From contig CAMGYJ010000005.1 of NCBI GenBank assembly GCA_946122785.1, positions 62,570,200-62,634,199 on the forward strand: a stretch of DNA of 64,000 nucleotides, written 5' to 3'. The stretch comes from Linum tenue. Taxonomy: Eukaryota > Streptophyta > Magnoliopsida > Malpighiales > Linaceae. Below, in pieces: positions 31,724-42,782 of this stretch; the first letter of the stretch is position 1, and every line of letters starts with the position of its first letter. The notes under the pieces were generated by a model. It made no database searches, was not told the origin of the DNA, and saw only the letters and a list, made by a program, of their open reading frames with translations. Both the position numbers and the translations under genes were made by a program.

Positions 31724-33073
31724 CTAAGCATGGTTGATATGCTGGCAGACAACACAGTGCTCGGCGATCAGCCTGTCCATCACACTTCCATCTTCAATAA
31801 TCAATTCCCTGCTCCTCTTGTTCCATAGGTGTAATGCATAGCTATCCTGCAGCTCCACTAGGAGCCGGTCAGCCCATCTTGATTGAGATCCAGTTGTCGG
31901 CTTTCTGAAAAGCCTCCGGATCTGTATCCAGTCTACTGGATAGAATGCCTTGGGTTGCAAGACTGTTATGTTGTAATCTGGTAGGCTTCCACCCATCCTC
32001 TGAAAGACTCTTGAAAACATAGCTGGCCCGTTGTAGCCCCATTTGTTCCCGTTGAAGGTGTTTGAGAATTCTTTTATGAACTCCAACAGCATAGGATGGC
32101 CCAGATCAAACGCCACAACTGCATTGTTGATGCTGCTCCATTGGTTAGTCACTGGATCCACAGTCTGAGCTCCGACTGCGTTCCTTAGCTCTGAGAAATC
32201 CTTGAGAACTATGAAGTCAGTATCGATATACACACCTCCATATTTGTATATCATTGCAATCCTTATAAGATTGGAGAGGTTTATAGTTAGAGGGATGTAG
32301 CCAGGATCCCTAGTGCCACTCTTCATGTCCTCGAGCCAATCTTCACCCGGTGTATCTTGCACCAAAAACGGCACGTCAGGTGTGACTGCAAGAACTTTGA
32401 AGCCGAGATCGAGGACAGGCTTGAGCTTTCTGTAACCATGCTTGGAGTCCATGGACCTGGAGACGATGATCAAACATGCCTCTGGATTTGAGTGGAAGAG
32501 ACTGTCCATGCACAGGAATTCTCTCGGTCCAAATGTTTTGGCTGGTGAGAGCCATACCATGTAGAATTGGACTGAACAGTTGTTGTTGAAGAACTCCAGG
32601 ATTCGGCCATGGAACTTCTCGCTCAATTCGTTCGAATTGAGCAGGTCGAGTTCCGGGAGCTTCTGTCGGAACCATTCAATTCTTCCAGCTTTTGTCACAT
32701 TCTCCGGAGGGACCAGAGGATCCACGACTTCACCCTCGTCATCGTAGTCTTCCTGATCAATGTTCATTTGATTGTTAAGTTGTGGCAACTCAGTGGTGAT
32801 GGGGAGCGCTGGTTCCTGCAAGGCTGTGCCACTTGAAGAAGAAGGACCAGAAAAGAGGTGGTCGGAATAGAGTACGAAGAATATGGCGGCAAAGGAGATG
32901 GCCGAGAAGATTGGCATTTTGGCACTACGGGCAAAGTTGCGGAGATCAAATATCTTCTTGGACATTTTCTTGAGGATCTTGGGGAGTGCAGGCAGGGAGA
33001 ATTCGTTGCGTGAGACCATTTGGGAGGAGCAAAAAGGGAAGTGTGATGAGAAACCAGAGCTGCCTTTCGCCAT
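31724..33073 (-). CDS. Alpha-1,4-glycosyltransferase family protein (Gb3-synthase-like), Golgi type II membrane protein
   Basis: A single-exon frame of 449 residues. The N-terminus is cytosolic and basic (KILKKMSKKIFDLR, about 32-45), followed by one membrane anchor at about 53-71 (PIFSAISFAAIFFVLYS) and a Pro/Ser/acidic stem to about 130. The catalytic part contains the sugar-binding DXD motif as GGVYIDTDFIVLKDF (Asp 284 and 286), preceded by LSNLIRIAMIYKYGG. The C-terminal Gb3-synthase-like domain includes NNAVVAFDLGHPML and KWGYNGPAMFSRVF. Family members are GT32-type transferases resembling animal lactosylceramide 4-alpha-galactosyltransferase; plant acceptors are largely unknown. Length is normal for the family, and no breaks are seen. 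The start is the first Met, with the anchor well placed behind it. Confidence 0.92.
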   Translation of the reverse strand: MAKGSSGFSSHFPFCSSQMVSRNEFSLPALPKILKKMSKKIFDLRNFARSAKMPIFSAISFAAIFFVLYSDHLFSGPSSSSGTALQEPALPITTELPQLNNQMNIDQEDYDDEGEVVDPLVPPENVTKAGRIEWFRQKLPELDLLNSNELSEKFHGRILEFFNNNCSVQFYMVWLSPAKTFGPREFLCMDSLFHSNPEACLIIVSRSMDSKHGYRKLKPVLDLGFKVLAVTPDVPFLVQDTPGEDWLEDMKSGTRDPGYIPLTINLSNLIRIAMIYKYGGVYIDTDFIVLKDFSELRNAVGAQTVDPVTNQWSSINNAVVAFDLGHPMLLEFIKEFSNTFNGNKWGYNGPAMFSRVFQRMGGSLPDYNITVLQPKAFYPVDWIQIRRLFRKPTTGSQSRWADRLLVELQDSYALHLWNKRSRELIIEDGSVMDRLIAEHCVVCQHINHA

Positions 33074-34100
33074 ATTTTATATATCCTCCCTATACAATAC
33101 AAGCAAGCTTCTCTTCAGAAAGTTCTATGGGACTTGCAACGTTCAAAGCATGGCGGGAGTCGGATGTACCGAAAAAGAAATGATGGCTAAACAATTTCTT
33201 TGTCAGCATTAGTGGCGTATTAAATCCCCTACTAGCAATCGTCCTCCTCTTTCAGACAGCCATCCAGATTGAAGCAATAACTTGTGGTTGGTATCAGCAA
33301 TTTAAATTTTGATGATAGTCAGAACTAAAATGCTACCATTCATTGTCAAACTTGAAAACTTTAATTAAAAACTCGCTCGCTATAGTTTCGCGTATCAGAA
33401 ATATAAATATTTCAAAGAGTAATAATTTTAATGTTGACCCAAAAAGTGAAAGTAATTTTATTTCATTCTTAATCATTCTTTTCATATGTTTGTTATTTAC
33501 AATAGCATATGGTCGATGAACTTGCATACCGTAGAAGAGTCGTCGAATAGATTATTTATGTTTAAACTTCTTTCATGACGTTATTGTTTCAATTTGTATG
33601 TCTAGTAGTTGATCCTGCTGTAACTTTTGCAGAATGAAATAGCTTCTCTAAATCTTTTCAAAAAGTATTAAGAAAAAACTGTTGAGTGTTTAATTAAAAA
33701 ACTATCAGAATTACTTTCTAATATAAGAGGTAATTTAAAATGACTAAAAAAGATTTCTAACATGAAATATGAATAAAAATTCTAAAAATAGAAAGTATTT
33801 AAAATGGATCACGTTAAATTTATTTCATATTAAATAATACTATTTTTGCAATTTATTTTTTTATAATGATATAAATGAAAGAAAATTATGTTTTCTAGAA
33901 AAAGAATAATATATGGTATGGACAATCTTGTATTTTTAAATCGGAGTTTCTGCTTTTAAATTACGTAAAACTTCAGTTTTTAAAAAAGCGAAACTTTAGA
34001 GGTACTTCTAAAATTCGGGTCAAACATAATTGTACTCTTTTGGTTTTTATTTATTTTTGGTTTGAGGTAATCGTGGTTCTCCTTTATGTAATTTTTGGAT
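33074..34100. other. AT-rich intergenic region upstream of the glycosyltransferase
   Basis: 33074-33220 holds the promoter and 5' leader of the glycosyltransferase, with a TATA-like TATATAAAAT on the - strand at about 33073-33082. Beyond it the sequence is strongly AT-rich without credible ORFs or terminal repeats. Confidence 0.5.
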
Positions 34101-35760
34101 TGATTGCAAGGTTGAGGAGGTTCAACTCGCATTGATCGGGTCAAATTAGGTTGAATACTCATGAACTTGGGTTCAATTGTCTTTCTCAAATAAAAGGAAA
34201 AGGCGAAATGAAAAACACTAAAGCTAAAACTCGCTACTGACTCAAAACTCGTTAACATCAAGTTCAACTCGCTTTGACTGGTTGAGCAAAGTTTTGGGCA
34301 AATTCACACTTGACACACCCGCCAATTAAAAAAACAGATAAAACTAGCTCTCGCCGAAAACCTGCAAAACTCGGTTCGAGTCACTTTGGTAGGGTCGTAT
34401 TAGGTTGTGTACCCATGAGTTTGGACTCAATTGTCATTCTCAACCAAAAGAAAAAAGATAAAAAACATACTAAAGCCAATAAAACTAGCCCATGACCCCG
34501 AACTCTCAACAATGCCTTCAACTCGCTTCGACCGGGTCTACCCAGTTTTAACAAATTCACAATTTATCCAACCTGTCAATTACAAAAGCGGATAAAACTT
34601 GCCCTCGATACCATGCATACAAAACTCGCTTTCGATCTAAAACTGGTCAACAACGTGTTCAACTCGCTTTGAACAATTTTTTGACAAATTAACATTTGGT
34701 CCAACCAGCCAACTACCAAAGCGGATAAAGCTCTCTCACAATACAACACTCGTCAATACCTTAGATTCATGTTAAATTGTCTTCCCAACCAAAAGAAAAA
34801 AATTGAAATTTATAATTGCTAAATTCCATTTCAAGTCGCTTTGAGCGGATCGAATTAGGTTGGATAAAATGGATTTGGGTTCAATTCTGATCATGCTCAA
34901 GAAAAAGGAAAAAGTGAAAGAAAATAAACACTAAGGCGGACGAAACTCGGTCCCGATACAAACTCGCCAACATTGAGTAGATATGGTATGCATTTTTGGT
35001 AGCGGCATTGGGAAACGGTGGAGAGGACAACTTAGGATTTCGTTGACTGTGTTTTGAGAAGGTTGTGAATTGGTGAGCGATGTTGAGGATTGGACAGAGC
35101 ATATATAGTATGGATCTTTGGTTGCGGCCATGGAAAACCGTGGAAGAGGACAACTCAGGATTCTGCCAATAGTGTTTCGAGTTGGGTCGCGAAATGGTAC
35201 AAAAATTGGATAGTTGTTGCAATAGGGAGCTGAAAACCTAGTAGGCAATAATTGTTATGGGAAACACAATAAACAACAGATGTAAACCTAGCGAACGCCC
35301 ATGTGTTTGGGTTCAAGTTAGGATACTCATGTGTTTGGGTTCAATTGTGATCATGCTCAACAAAAAGGAAAAAGAGAAAGAAAAAACACTAAAGAGGATG
35401 AAACTCGGTCCCCATACAAAACTCATGGTAGCGGCATTGGGAACGATGATGGGGAACAACTTGGGATTTCGCCGACAGGTTTTCGAGATGGGCTACAAAA
35501 TGGTGGGCAAAGGCGATGATTTGTGTTCAAGTTAGGATACACATGTGTTTGGGTTCAATTGTGATCATGCTCAACAAAAAGGAAAAAGAAAAAAACACTA
35601 AAGAGGATGAAACTCAGTCATGATACAAAACTGGTGGTAGCGGACTTGGGAAACGATGGTGGGGAACAACTTAGGATTCGGCCGACAGTATTTCGAGATG
35701 AGCTGCAAAAATGGTGGGCAAAGGCGATGATTTGTGAAAAAAATTATAGACGAAAACCTA
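34101..35760. repeat. Degenerate tandem repeats, units of roughly 110-215 bp
   Basis: Recurring modules: CAACTCGCTTTGA, TAGGTTG(T/A)(G/A)TACCCATGAG, GGGTTCAATTGTGATCATGC followed by AACAAAAAGGAAAAAG and ACTAAAG(A/C)(G/C)GATGAAACTC. The clearest pair is 35310-35520 and 35523-35735, about 213 bases apart. Other copies near 34130, 34270, 34370, 34520, 34640, 34850 and 35030 are more diverged. Origin unknown; possibly a satellite inside an old LTR element. Confidence 0.65.
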
Positions 35761-37235
35761 GCGAACAATAACTAAACACAAAGGTTGTAGAATGGAGAGT
35801 GGGGTAAAAGAAGGACTTGGAACTTTTCCACTTGCACTTGGAGGAGTGTGAGAGCCACTAATGAAAAATAACTCTCATGTTAGGCTTATATATTAATTTT
35901 AATGATCTCCATAGTTAGGGATATAATCTATCCAAAATCAGCTGCAATCTAGAGCTCCTCCTCTTTTTTTTCTTGTTCTTTTCTTTCCAAGAAAATTAGA
36001 TTCTTTCTTCTCTTACTTTTGTTATGGAAAATCTACTCTTCTATCTCTTTGGGGACCTGCTAGGGATAGCAATGGGTCGGGTTGGGTCGGGTTTTGCCAA
36101 ACCCAAACCCAAACCCATGGTTTTACTCGTGAAAAAACCCGGGGTAAAACCCACCGGGTTTGAAAAACTCAAACCCAACCCAACCGCTGGGTATCCGCGG
36201 GTTCATGGGTACCCACGGGTGTTTGTCGTAAAATATTTACAATAACAAGTTCCTATAAAAATTAAAGTCAAATATCAATCTCTCAATACAAATTATCCAT
36301 ATATAAAACACCATTCTAGAAAATTCAAGCAAATCACAAATTAACTATACAAATTGTTCAACACCAATCTAGAAAACTCAAGATAATTGAAGCAAATCAC
36401 AAATTATCCATAAATAACATGATTAGTTGAAAGCTTCTTCGTTTCAATTAAGTTTCTTCACTCTCTACTCGATAACATCAACTTCATTCCACACAATTAG
36501 AAAGAAAAAAATTAGACATGTCTCCACAAACATAAATAAGATTAGTTGTTTAGAATATTAAATATATCGAGAAAATTAATTATATGGGTGTGGGCGGGTA
36601 CCCATGGGTCGGGTTTACCTAAACTCAAACCCAACCCAGTGAATAGTGAACGGGTTTAAACCCAAACCCGGCCCAAAACCCGTCAACACGGATTTTACCC
36701 GCGTTGACCGGGTTGGGTCGGGTGGGTACCCATGGGTTCGGGTTTTGTTGTCATCCCTAGGACCTGCCCCTATTTATAGATATGGAGAATTCAGAATTCA
36801 GACAAGTTCATAATCGTTTTTGGAAAAGTTCACGACTATGAACATCATATATCTCGTGACCTTGAAGCTCTCTGACGAAGGCCCGCGAGTCTCTTAAAGA
36901 ACCCTCTGAGCTTCTTTGACTCTTGGGTGCTGGGTTTACAACCAGGGATAAATTTCCCGGTCGTGAACTGTTGAAAGTCTTGTGAACTTGAAGATCATGA
37001 ACCACCATTGTGATCTTCTCCATTTTGCATGCAAACTCTCCTCCTATTTATCCTACACTCTATTCCCTATTTCCTTCCCAAATGACATAAACCCAACACA
37101 TTTTCACCGACACAATTTAATGCTAGGAAACAAATATATGCTAACATGCAAGGTTTAGTGCTCGTTCTAGCATAATTAAGACATGGAAACACCTAGATTA
37201 GGAAGGCTAATAACACCCATTTTAAGTGTTATCAT
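35761..37235 (-). repeat. LTR relic on - strand, holding a hAT-type MITE
   Basis: On the - strand it begins TGATAACACTTAAAATGGGT at 37235, just after the purine tract TAAGTGTGGGATA (37236-37248). It has TTCATGATC, GTTCACGACC and TCATAGTCGTGAAC motifs (36835-37000) and a TATA box TCTATAAATA at 36771-36780. The MITE 36061-36759 lies a few bases downstream of this TATA. The left end is unclear and could lie before 35900. Confidence 0.65.
36061..36759. mobile_element. hAT-type MITE (699 bp) with 8-bp duplication GGACCTGC
   Basis: Flanked by perfect GGACCTGC at 36053-36060 and 36760-36767. Ends are TAGGGATAGCAA and TTGTTGTCATCCCTA. The subterminal regions are packed with GGGTTTGGGT/AACCCAACCC-type motifs and GGGTACCCATGGG, and the middle is AT-rich. 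It contains no transposase. TSD length and TIRs fit the hAT superfamily. Confidence 0.93.
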
Positions 37236-37417
37236 ATCCCACACTTAGACATTTGTTTGTACTCAACCAAACATATAATTAAAATGTTCAGCTTTAAGCC
37301 CTTAACCTCTCCCCTCGATGTCAATCATCGGAGTCAGATCACAATTGACTAGAGTCATCTCAATATTACATGTTCATGCTCAACTTATTTGGCAAATCCT
37401 AAATGTAATGTTCTCAA

Positions 37418-37952
37418 GTGAAAGGAGATAGGCAGGCGCAAGACGCAAACCTAGATTTTTTTGTGTTGGTAAGAAGAACTACTATGTGCTCTAATAATAG
37501 TGTCCTGGTCAGATTTGACAGAGTTGTGAAGAAAAACCAAGGAGGCTCAATCGGATTTGCTGGTTTCCTAAGTGATGGTATGTTATCCTTTGCTTTTGCT
37601 AAATGGTATGAAGGAATTTCAGATGCTTACATTGCTGAGATTCTAGCTCTTAGAGATGCTATGAGATGGTGCTTAACTCATAATTTTTTGGTGGTTGCAT
37701 TTTATGGATATGCTCAATTGGTCATCAAGCACGCTTCATCAAAGAACACTTCGCACTCTCGAGCAGGGGCTATCGTGGAGGAAGTTCACTAGTTTTTCTC
37801 TCTTTTTTTAGTCAGTGTCGTGTCGTTTTGCTCATCGGAGCTTTAACAGAGCTGCCCATGTAGTAGCTTTAACGTCTTTTTCTGGAGTCCTCCTTGTAAC
37901 TGATTCGCGTCTTTGTCCCATGCCATCTGGGCTTGCCTTGAAAAAAAAAAAA
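37418..37952 (+). pseudogene. LINE RNase H-like fragment with poly(A)
   Basis: An open frame from 37418 to 37792 includes VVKKNQGGSIGFAGFL, YIAEILALRDAMRWCLTHNF and AQLVIKHAS, the LINE RNase H fold. A shifted frame continues with HRSFNRAAHVVALTSF (about 37835-37880). An A-tract of about 13 at 37939-37951 is the probable tail. The 5' part is missing. Confidence 0.7.
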
Positions 37953-38414
37953 GAATCGCCCGCAAACATGGCATTGGATCGAAAGTAGTAATCCTTTATG
38001 AACAAGTCTGGAGAAGGTTGCACGTTGCCTTTATTTAGTTGGGTACAATCCTCCTTAAGGTCAGCTACTCTCATTTTCTCAGCACTTCATCGGTGCCTCA
38101 CATGTAAACTTTACAAAGGTAAAACCCACTTTACTTTTTTATTTGAAGTTTGGTTGTGGTAAAGCACAGAAGCGAGTATTGTTCAATCCGACCTATACCT
38201 TGGAATTGAATTTTTTTGGGTGGAACCTTGGAATTGAATTTCACATACAAGCATACCCTTTCATTGACTATTCAAACATTCGAACAATGATACATCAAGA
38301 AACTAAGGACTAAGACTCCATTTCGAGACATCACACTAGTCAAACATTCAAACTATGATACATCAAGAAATTCAGGACTAACACTAAGTTCGATAATTCA
38401 ACGCATGAAACCAC
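37953..38414. other. Unassigned sequence between LINE tail and LTR relic
   Basis: Has a short direct repeat, CAAACATTC(G/A)AAC(A/T)ATGATACATCAAG, at about 38273-38296 and 38341-38364. No gene is seen. Confidence 0.4.
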
Positions 38415-39247
38415 TGATAACATCGAAAATGGTGTTATTAGCACTCATTTCTTTGGTGTTTCATGAGTATTCATGCATTCAAAGACCATTTGAACTTTGA
38501 GTTAGCCTATAATTGCTTCCTATTGCATGCTCATGATCTTCAGGGTGAAATTTCAAGATTTGAGTGCTATTATCAAAGAATCCAAAAACAACTGTGGGAA
38601 AAAGGACAAAAATGAAAGGTCACATCCAATACACCAAGATCACGGCCGCAAAGATGTCGTGCCACAAAGTGATCATGACTAGCACACATTATCACATCCG
38701 CAGTCTCAGATAACCCAATCCCCGATCTTGAAGAGGATGCATGCATGGAGTATAGAAGGTCTCGCAGTATATCTCGTGGTTCTGCACACTGAAGACCGTA
38801 GCAAAAATCACTATCGCAACTTCCTATTCTCGACCACGAAGTTTGACCCATGATCTCACCGCTCGAGCAACTCATCACGTCGTTGTTTCAAGTTCACAAC
38901 CTGAAGAAGAATATCACCAACTCGATCTCACATTAGTTTTCTGCTTGTCTTTGATCCACTATAAGTATAGGGATGCTCCCTCTTTGAAAACATACTTTGA
39001 AATTTCTAAAACCCTAGAGAAAGGTTAGAGAGAGAAGTAGTTGTCTTGTGGAGGAAGATGAGAAGAATGGAAGAAAGAAGAGTTTAGAGAATAATTTTAT
39101 GCATAACGATAATATATTTTCTATGATTTCTTCCTTTCTTTGCATGGCTCTCCTAGCCCCAATCATGGGATCGTACTTTAAGGTACTTGGGGCTTTCCCC
39201 CAAACTCTAACCTAGAGTTTGATATGTAAATGATTTGGTATTGTAAT
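38415..39247 (+). repeat. LTR relic split by element E (left part)
   Basis: Begins TGATAACATCGAAAATGGTG, like D-family LTRs, with GATCACGGCCGC and related motifs (38638-38870) and a TATA-like CACTATAAGTATAGGG at 38957-38972. The sequence appears to continue beyond element E, from 43772 to about 44060 (AATGAATG..., GGTGGACGTTGTGACC). Confidence 0.6.
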
Positions 39248-40230
39248 TGATAAACCCCAAGGTAGGGTTTAAGATCAAAGTCCCGCAGCTAAGAGGTCTA
39301 GAACCCCGAATCACTTCTCTTCGAACAAGAACTCACAAAAATAGCGGCCGATTTTGTGGGTTGGATGGTGAGTTTCGTGCAACTTTCAAGAGGGGAAAGA
39401 GGCTCGAGAACTTTAGGTTGATGCATGGAAATGATCAGGGTGGTGAACTAATCGATACAAGCTCACGATTGCTCAGAATCCTCCAAACAATCCAACTCAA
39501 TTCTTCAAGCAAATTTGCGAGATGAATCAAAGCTCTACTTTGTATTCAATGAAAAAAACAGAAAATTAGAACGAATAATTGAACTTAAATAGACTCAAGC
39601 TAATCCTAACAACTCATAAGGAAGTCCTTGACGCAATACAACTCGAATTAACCAAAACAAAATCGAAAAACGAATCAGAACTCAAAATAGACTAGTAATC
39701 CTTATCCGATAATTATTCGGATTGCTTGGTTCCAAAGGCAGGAAAAACAGCTTCTAGCCGATCTTTGGAGCTTTCGTTCGAAGCCTTCTGATCATCAATT
39801 CAGTCACCCAATGCCTCGTCGTTGTAGTATGAAACTTGTAGTTTGATGTAGCAAATCCCTTTTGTTTCGACTCCCCTCCAGCTCCTTCGAGTAACCCCTC
39901 AAAGTGGGCTTCTCGAACAACCATCCATAATTAGCCAAAATCTGCCAGCTTCTCAGTTTCGGCATAGGAAGTTGAGAGGCTTGGAACACGATCTTTCTAG
40001 CATTCCCTCTAGCTCCCTGGCACTCCGTTTTGTAGAGTAGCTTCGCAAATTCAAAACAAGCTTCCATTTGTTCATTTCCATCAAGGCACGAGAGAGAATC
40101 ACCCTTGCAAAGTGAGCACCCTGCATACGAACAAACACTTAACCAAATTTGGTGATTCTTATTGCCAAATGAACTTGCTTGTTCCATAATCCACTGTTGC
40201 TTGTAGAAGGGGTAAACTTGGATCATATCA
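39248..40230 (-). repeat. 3' LTR of element E (983 bp)
   Basis: Reads TGATAAACCCCAAGGTAGGG at its left end and GATCATATCA at its right end on the + strand. It matches 42783-43766 with many substitutions, so the element is not recent. Confidence 0.92.
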
Positions 40231-40412
40231 GGCCCCCTCTCTTGAAAAAGTGTTTCCCTCAACACTTGGCTCTTCTTTTGGTCGAATCTCTCACAGAATT
40301 GGTCCCAGACTGGATCCAAAATGACCTGCCCACACTTGCAGTTCGGAAGACCAGGGTCAGCGTTCATCGAGTTTGAAATTGGGGCTTTTGATTCCAGGGA
40401 TCTAAAGCACAA
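39804..40412 (-). CDS. Unrecognised 202-aa ORF crossing the purine tract into the 3' LTR of element E
   Basis: Starts in the interior and reads through the purine tract and most of the LTR. It is Cys-rich in two patches (NCKCGQ near residue 25; VCSYAGCSLCKGDSLSC near residues 93-109) and has no low-complexity bias. The other LTR preserves only part of it (43762-43511) with changes, so it is either a captured gene piece or chance. I do not recognise a family. Confidence 0.3.
   Translation of the reverse strand: MCFRSLESKAPISNSMNADPGLPNCKCGQVILDPVWDQFCERFDQKKSQVLRETLFQERGPDMIQVYPFYKQQWIMEQASSFGNKNHQIWLSVCSYAGCSLCKGDSLSCLDGNEQMEACFEFAKLLYKTECQGARGNARKIVFQASQLPMPKLRSWQILANYGWLFEKPTLRGYSKELEGSRNKRDLLHQTTSFILQRRGIG
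40231..40244 (-). other. Polypurine tract of element E
   Basis: On the - strand CAAGAGAGGGGGCC lies directly before the 3' LTR; it would prime plus-strand synthesis. Confidence 0.8.
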
Positions 40413-40873
40413 TTCAGGGACTCATCTAGATTCGTTTGACTTCGAATCAAAATTTTGGAGGGGTCTCGTGTCTCGAGTCGTCGGATTCGTCGTCGAACCG
40501 TCCCGCTTCTGTTTCCCACCATCGTCGAAGTTCAAAATTCCAGGTCTCAGCAAGCTCAAATTCAATTTGGGCATTTTCAATATAGGGTTCTGCGGATCAA
40601 ATTGATTGATCTGAGAGCTTCATGGGACTAAACCCGACCGTTTTGCGTCATCCATTTGTGTTGAATCACCACCAATTGTCCCACCCAATAAGCTCAAATT
40701 TTCTTCGAGTTTTTCCTTTTTCAGAGCAAATTCTGCTCGAATGGGATTCGACGATGGAGATTTGATCGATCCAATCCAACTCAAGCGAGAGCTTCCCAGG
40801 GGTTGTGGGAGTGTGCCGGTGTCGTTGGTCGAGCTCGAATCGTCTCCCACTACTCCACCCAATTTACCCTCTC

Positions 40874-41592
40874 TCATACCCTATTCCGGCGAAGCACGAC
40901 AAGGTCGCCGACGTTGAGGAGCCCGCTGCTTCCTAAATCCAGTAAGCATAAGCTTACAAATGACCCCAACGCTACCATGAGGCTCGTTATTCTGCTCCCC
41001 ACTAGACTCACCCTTCGATCGTCGTTGATGCCCTCCAATTTTCTCCGGTCTTCCATTACTTCCTCCGACAACAACGGTTTGAGCATGTATTGCCTCCCTT
41101 GATGACGAACCTTATATTGGTTCTTACCTCCATAATGACAGAGACCTCTGTCGAATTGCCAGGGCCTTCCCAGCAGTATGTGGGCGGCCTGCATTGGAGC
41201 TACATCAAACTCGAGCTCATTCCTATATATGCCGATCTCGAATTGAACCTTAGCTCGTTTGGTCACCGTGATCGCCCCATAATCACTTAGCCAGTGTAAA
41301 TTGTATGGTTCAAGATGCCTCATCGTACTCAATCCAGCTTACTCACGGCGTCCTGGTTGATAACATTCGCGCAACTTCCGTCGGCGACGATCAGCGAAAG
41401 AATTTTGCCTTGAACAAGGCAGCGATCAGCGAAAGAAGTTTGCCTTGAACAAGGTAGCGAGAGTAGAACAAGTCTCTCGTTGATTCGAATCCTGACCATG
41501 TTCAAGGGTAAGAGCCCTCCTGCTGACTGCGAGAAGTTTCCCAGGAGGTGCGACTTCCATTTCAAGTTCCTCGTCAACCTTCTCCTCATCAC
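40874..41592 (-). pseudogene. Aspartic protease of element E
   Basis: Two overlapping frames hold one domain: IVADGSCANVINQDAVSKLD (41390-41332; the catalytic triplet reads DGS), then RHLEPYNLHWLSDYGAITVT, APMQAAHILLGRPWQFDR (about 41210-41160) and HQGRQYMLKPL. This is the protease and linker that precede RT in chromovirus-type gypsy elements. The frame ends at 40874 in unrelated sequence, with no RT. Confidence 0.75.
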
Positions 41593-42465
41593 TAGTTCCA
41601 GATTGTTCGTCGTCGGTGAGGTAAGCTCCTTCTTTGATCACCAGAGTTTTCAAATTGGGGCACTGGTTGGCCTTATGGCCCCTCCCATGACACTTGAAGC
41701 ACTGGATACCCCCAGAACGTTCAGCAAAGGTGGGGTTAACGTTCTTGGCTGACAATTTGCCGAGGTCGGGTCGTAATTGAGGGGGATTGCCATCGGAATT
41801 CGCCTTTGTCGCTGGTTTGTTTCCCGGTGTGACTCTGCTGGATGATCGCTGCTGCTTTTCGATCTTGATTGCTAGGTGGAGAGCCTCCTCCGGGCCAACA
41901 AAGGCTCGCAGATCTAACTCCTGTCGGATTTCCCTACTCAATCCGTGAAGATCTCGAGCGGTCGTGGCTTCACAATCCTCTCTGACATTGGCTTGCATTA
42001 GGAGTAATTCAAGCACACGGTAATACTCCTCTACTCTCCGGCCTCCCTGCCGAATTCCTTGTAAACTTTTGTGAAGCTCTCTCTGAAAATAAGCAGGTAC
42101 AAAGTGATCTCTCATTAGGCCTAGTAGATCTGCCCATGTAGTTACTTCTGGTTGGAGATTTTGTCGAGGTCGGAGTTGAGTCTTTTCCCACCATTGCGTG
42201 GCGTAATCAGTGAATTCTGCTCGGTGTATCGCCCGCATTGGAAGAACATGACGAGTTTCCTCTCCCAGTCTAGATAAGCATAGGCATTAATCGTGCCCTG
42301 AAACGCCGGCACGGCTAGTTTGATCCCAGGTGGGACTGCTGGTTCTTCTTCGTGATGATCATGTCGTCCCCGATGCTGGCGATCATGATGAAGTTCGGCC
42401 ACTACGAGCCGTCGCTCTAGCACTTCAATCCGCCCTAATAAATCCGGATTGCCTGCCTTGTTCAC
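41426..42465 (-). pseudogene. gag of element E
   Basis: The upstream part (42465-42240) has KLAVPAFQGTINAYAYLDWE, the start of the retrotransposon gag domain. After a frame break at about 42240 the main frame (42238-41426) has AEFTDYATQWWEKTQ, a helical gag core and a CCHC knuckle CFKCHGRGHKANQCPN (about 41700-41650), then an acidic tail. Apart from the one break it is well preserved. Confidence 0.8.
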
Positions 42466-42761
42466 ATTACCACGAACTTCTTCTTCTTGTACCCCGTTTC
42501 CCGGTGGCGTAATTGCGTCAAATTATTGATCGATTTCTCTCTTAAATTGACCCAGTGGCTCATGGATTTGATTCTGAAACCTCGCCTCCATTCGATCTAA
42601 CAAATCATCCATGTCAAATGCCTGTTCCGCCATGGATTGATCTTTGATTTGATGCTTGTGTTGCTGTCGTAAAATTATAGGGCCACTGGAGACAGGACCT
42701 TTCGATCGTGTCCAACGCGTCGTTTCAGCTCCAGAATCCTTCATTTTGGTCACTGTGCTTG

Positions 42762-42782
42762 AACCAAGGCTCTGATGCCCCT
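42762..42782 (-). other. Primer-binding site, element E (initiator-Met tRNA type)
   Basis: On the - strand GGGGCATCAGAGCCTTGGTT follows the 5' LTR, close to the TGGTATCAGAGC typical of initiator-Met priming. Confidence 0.75.
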
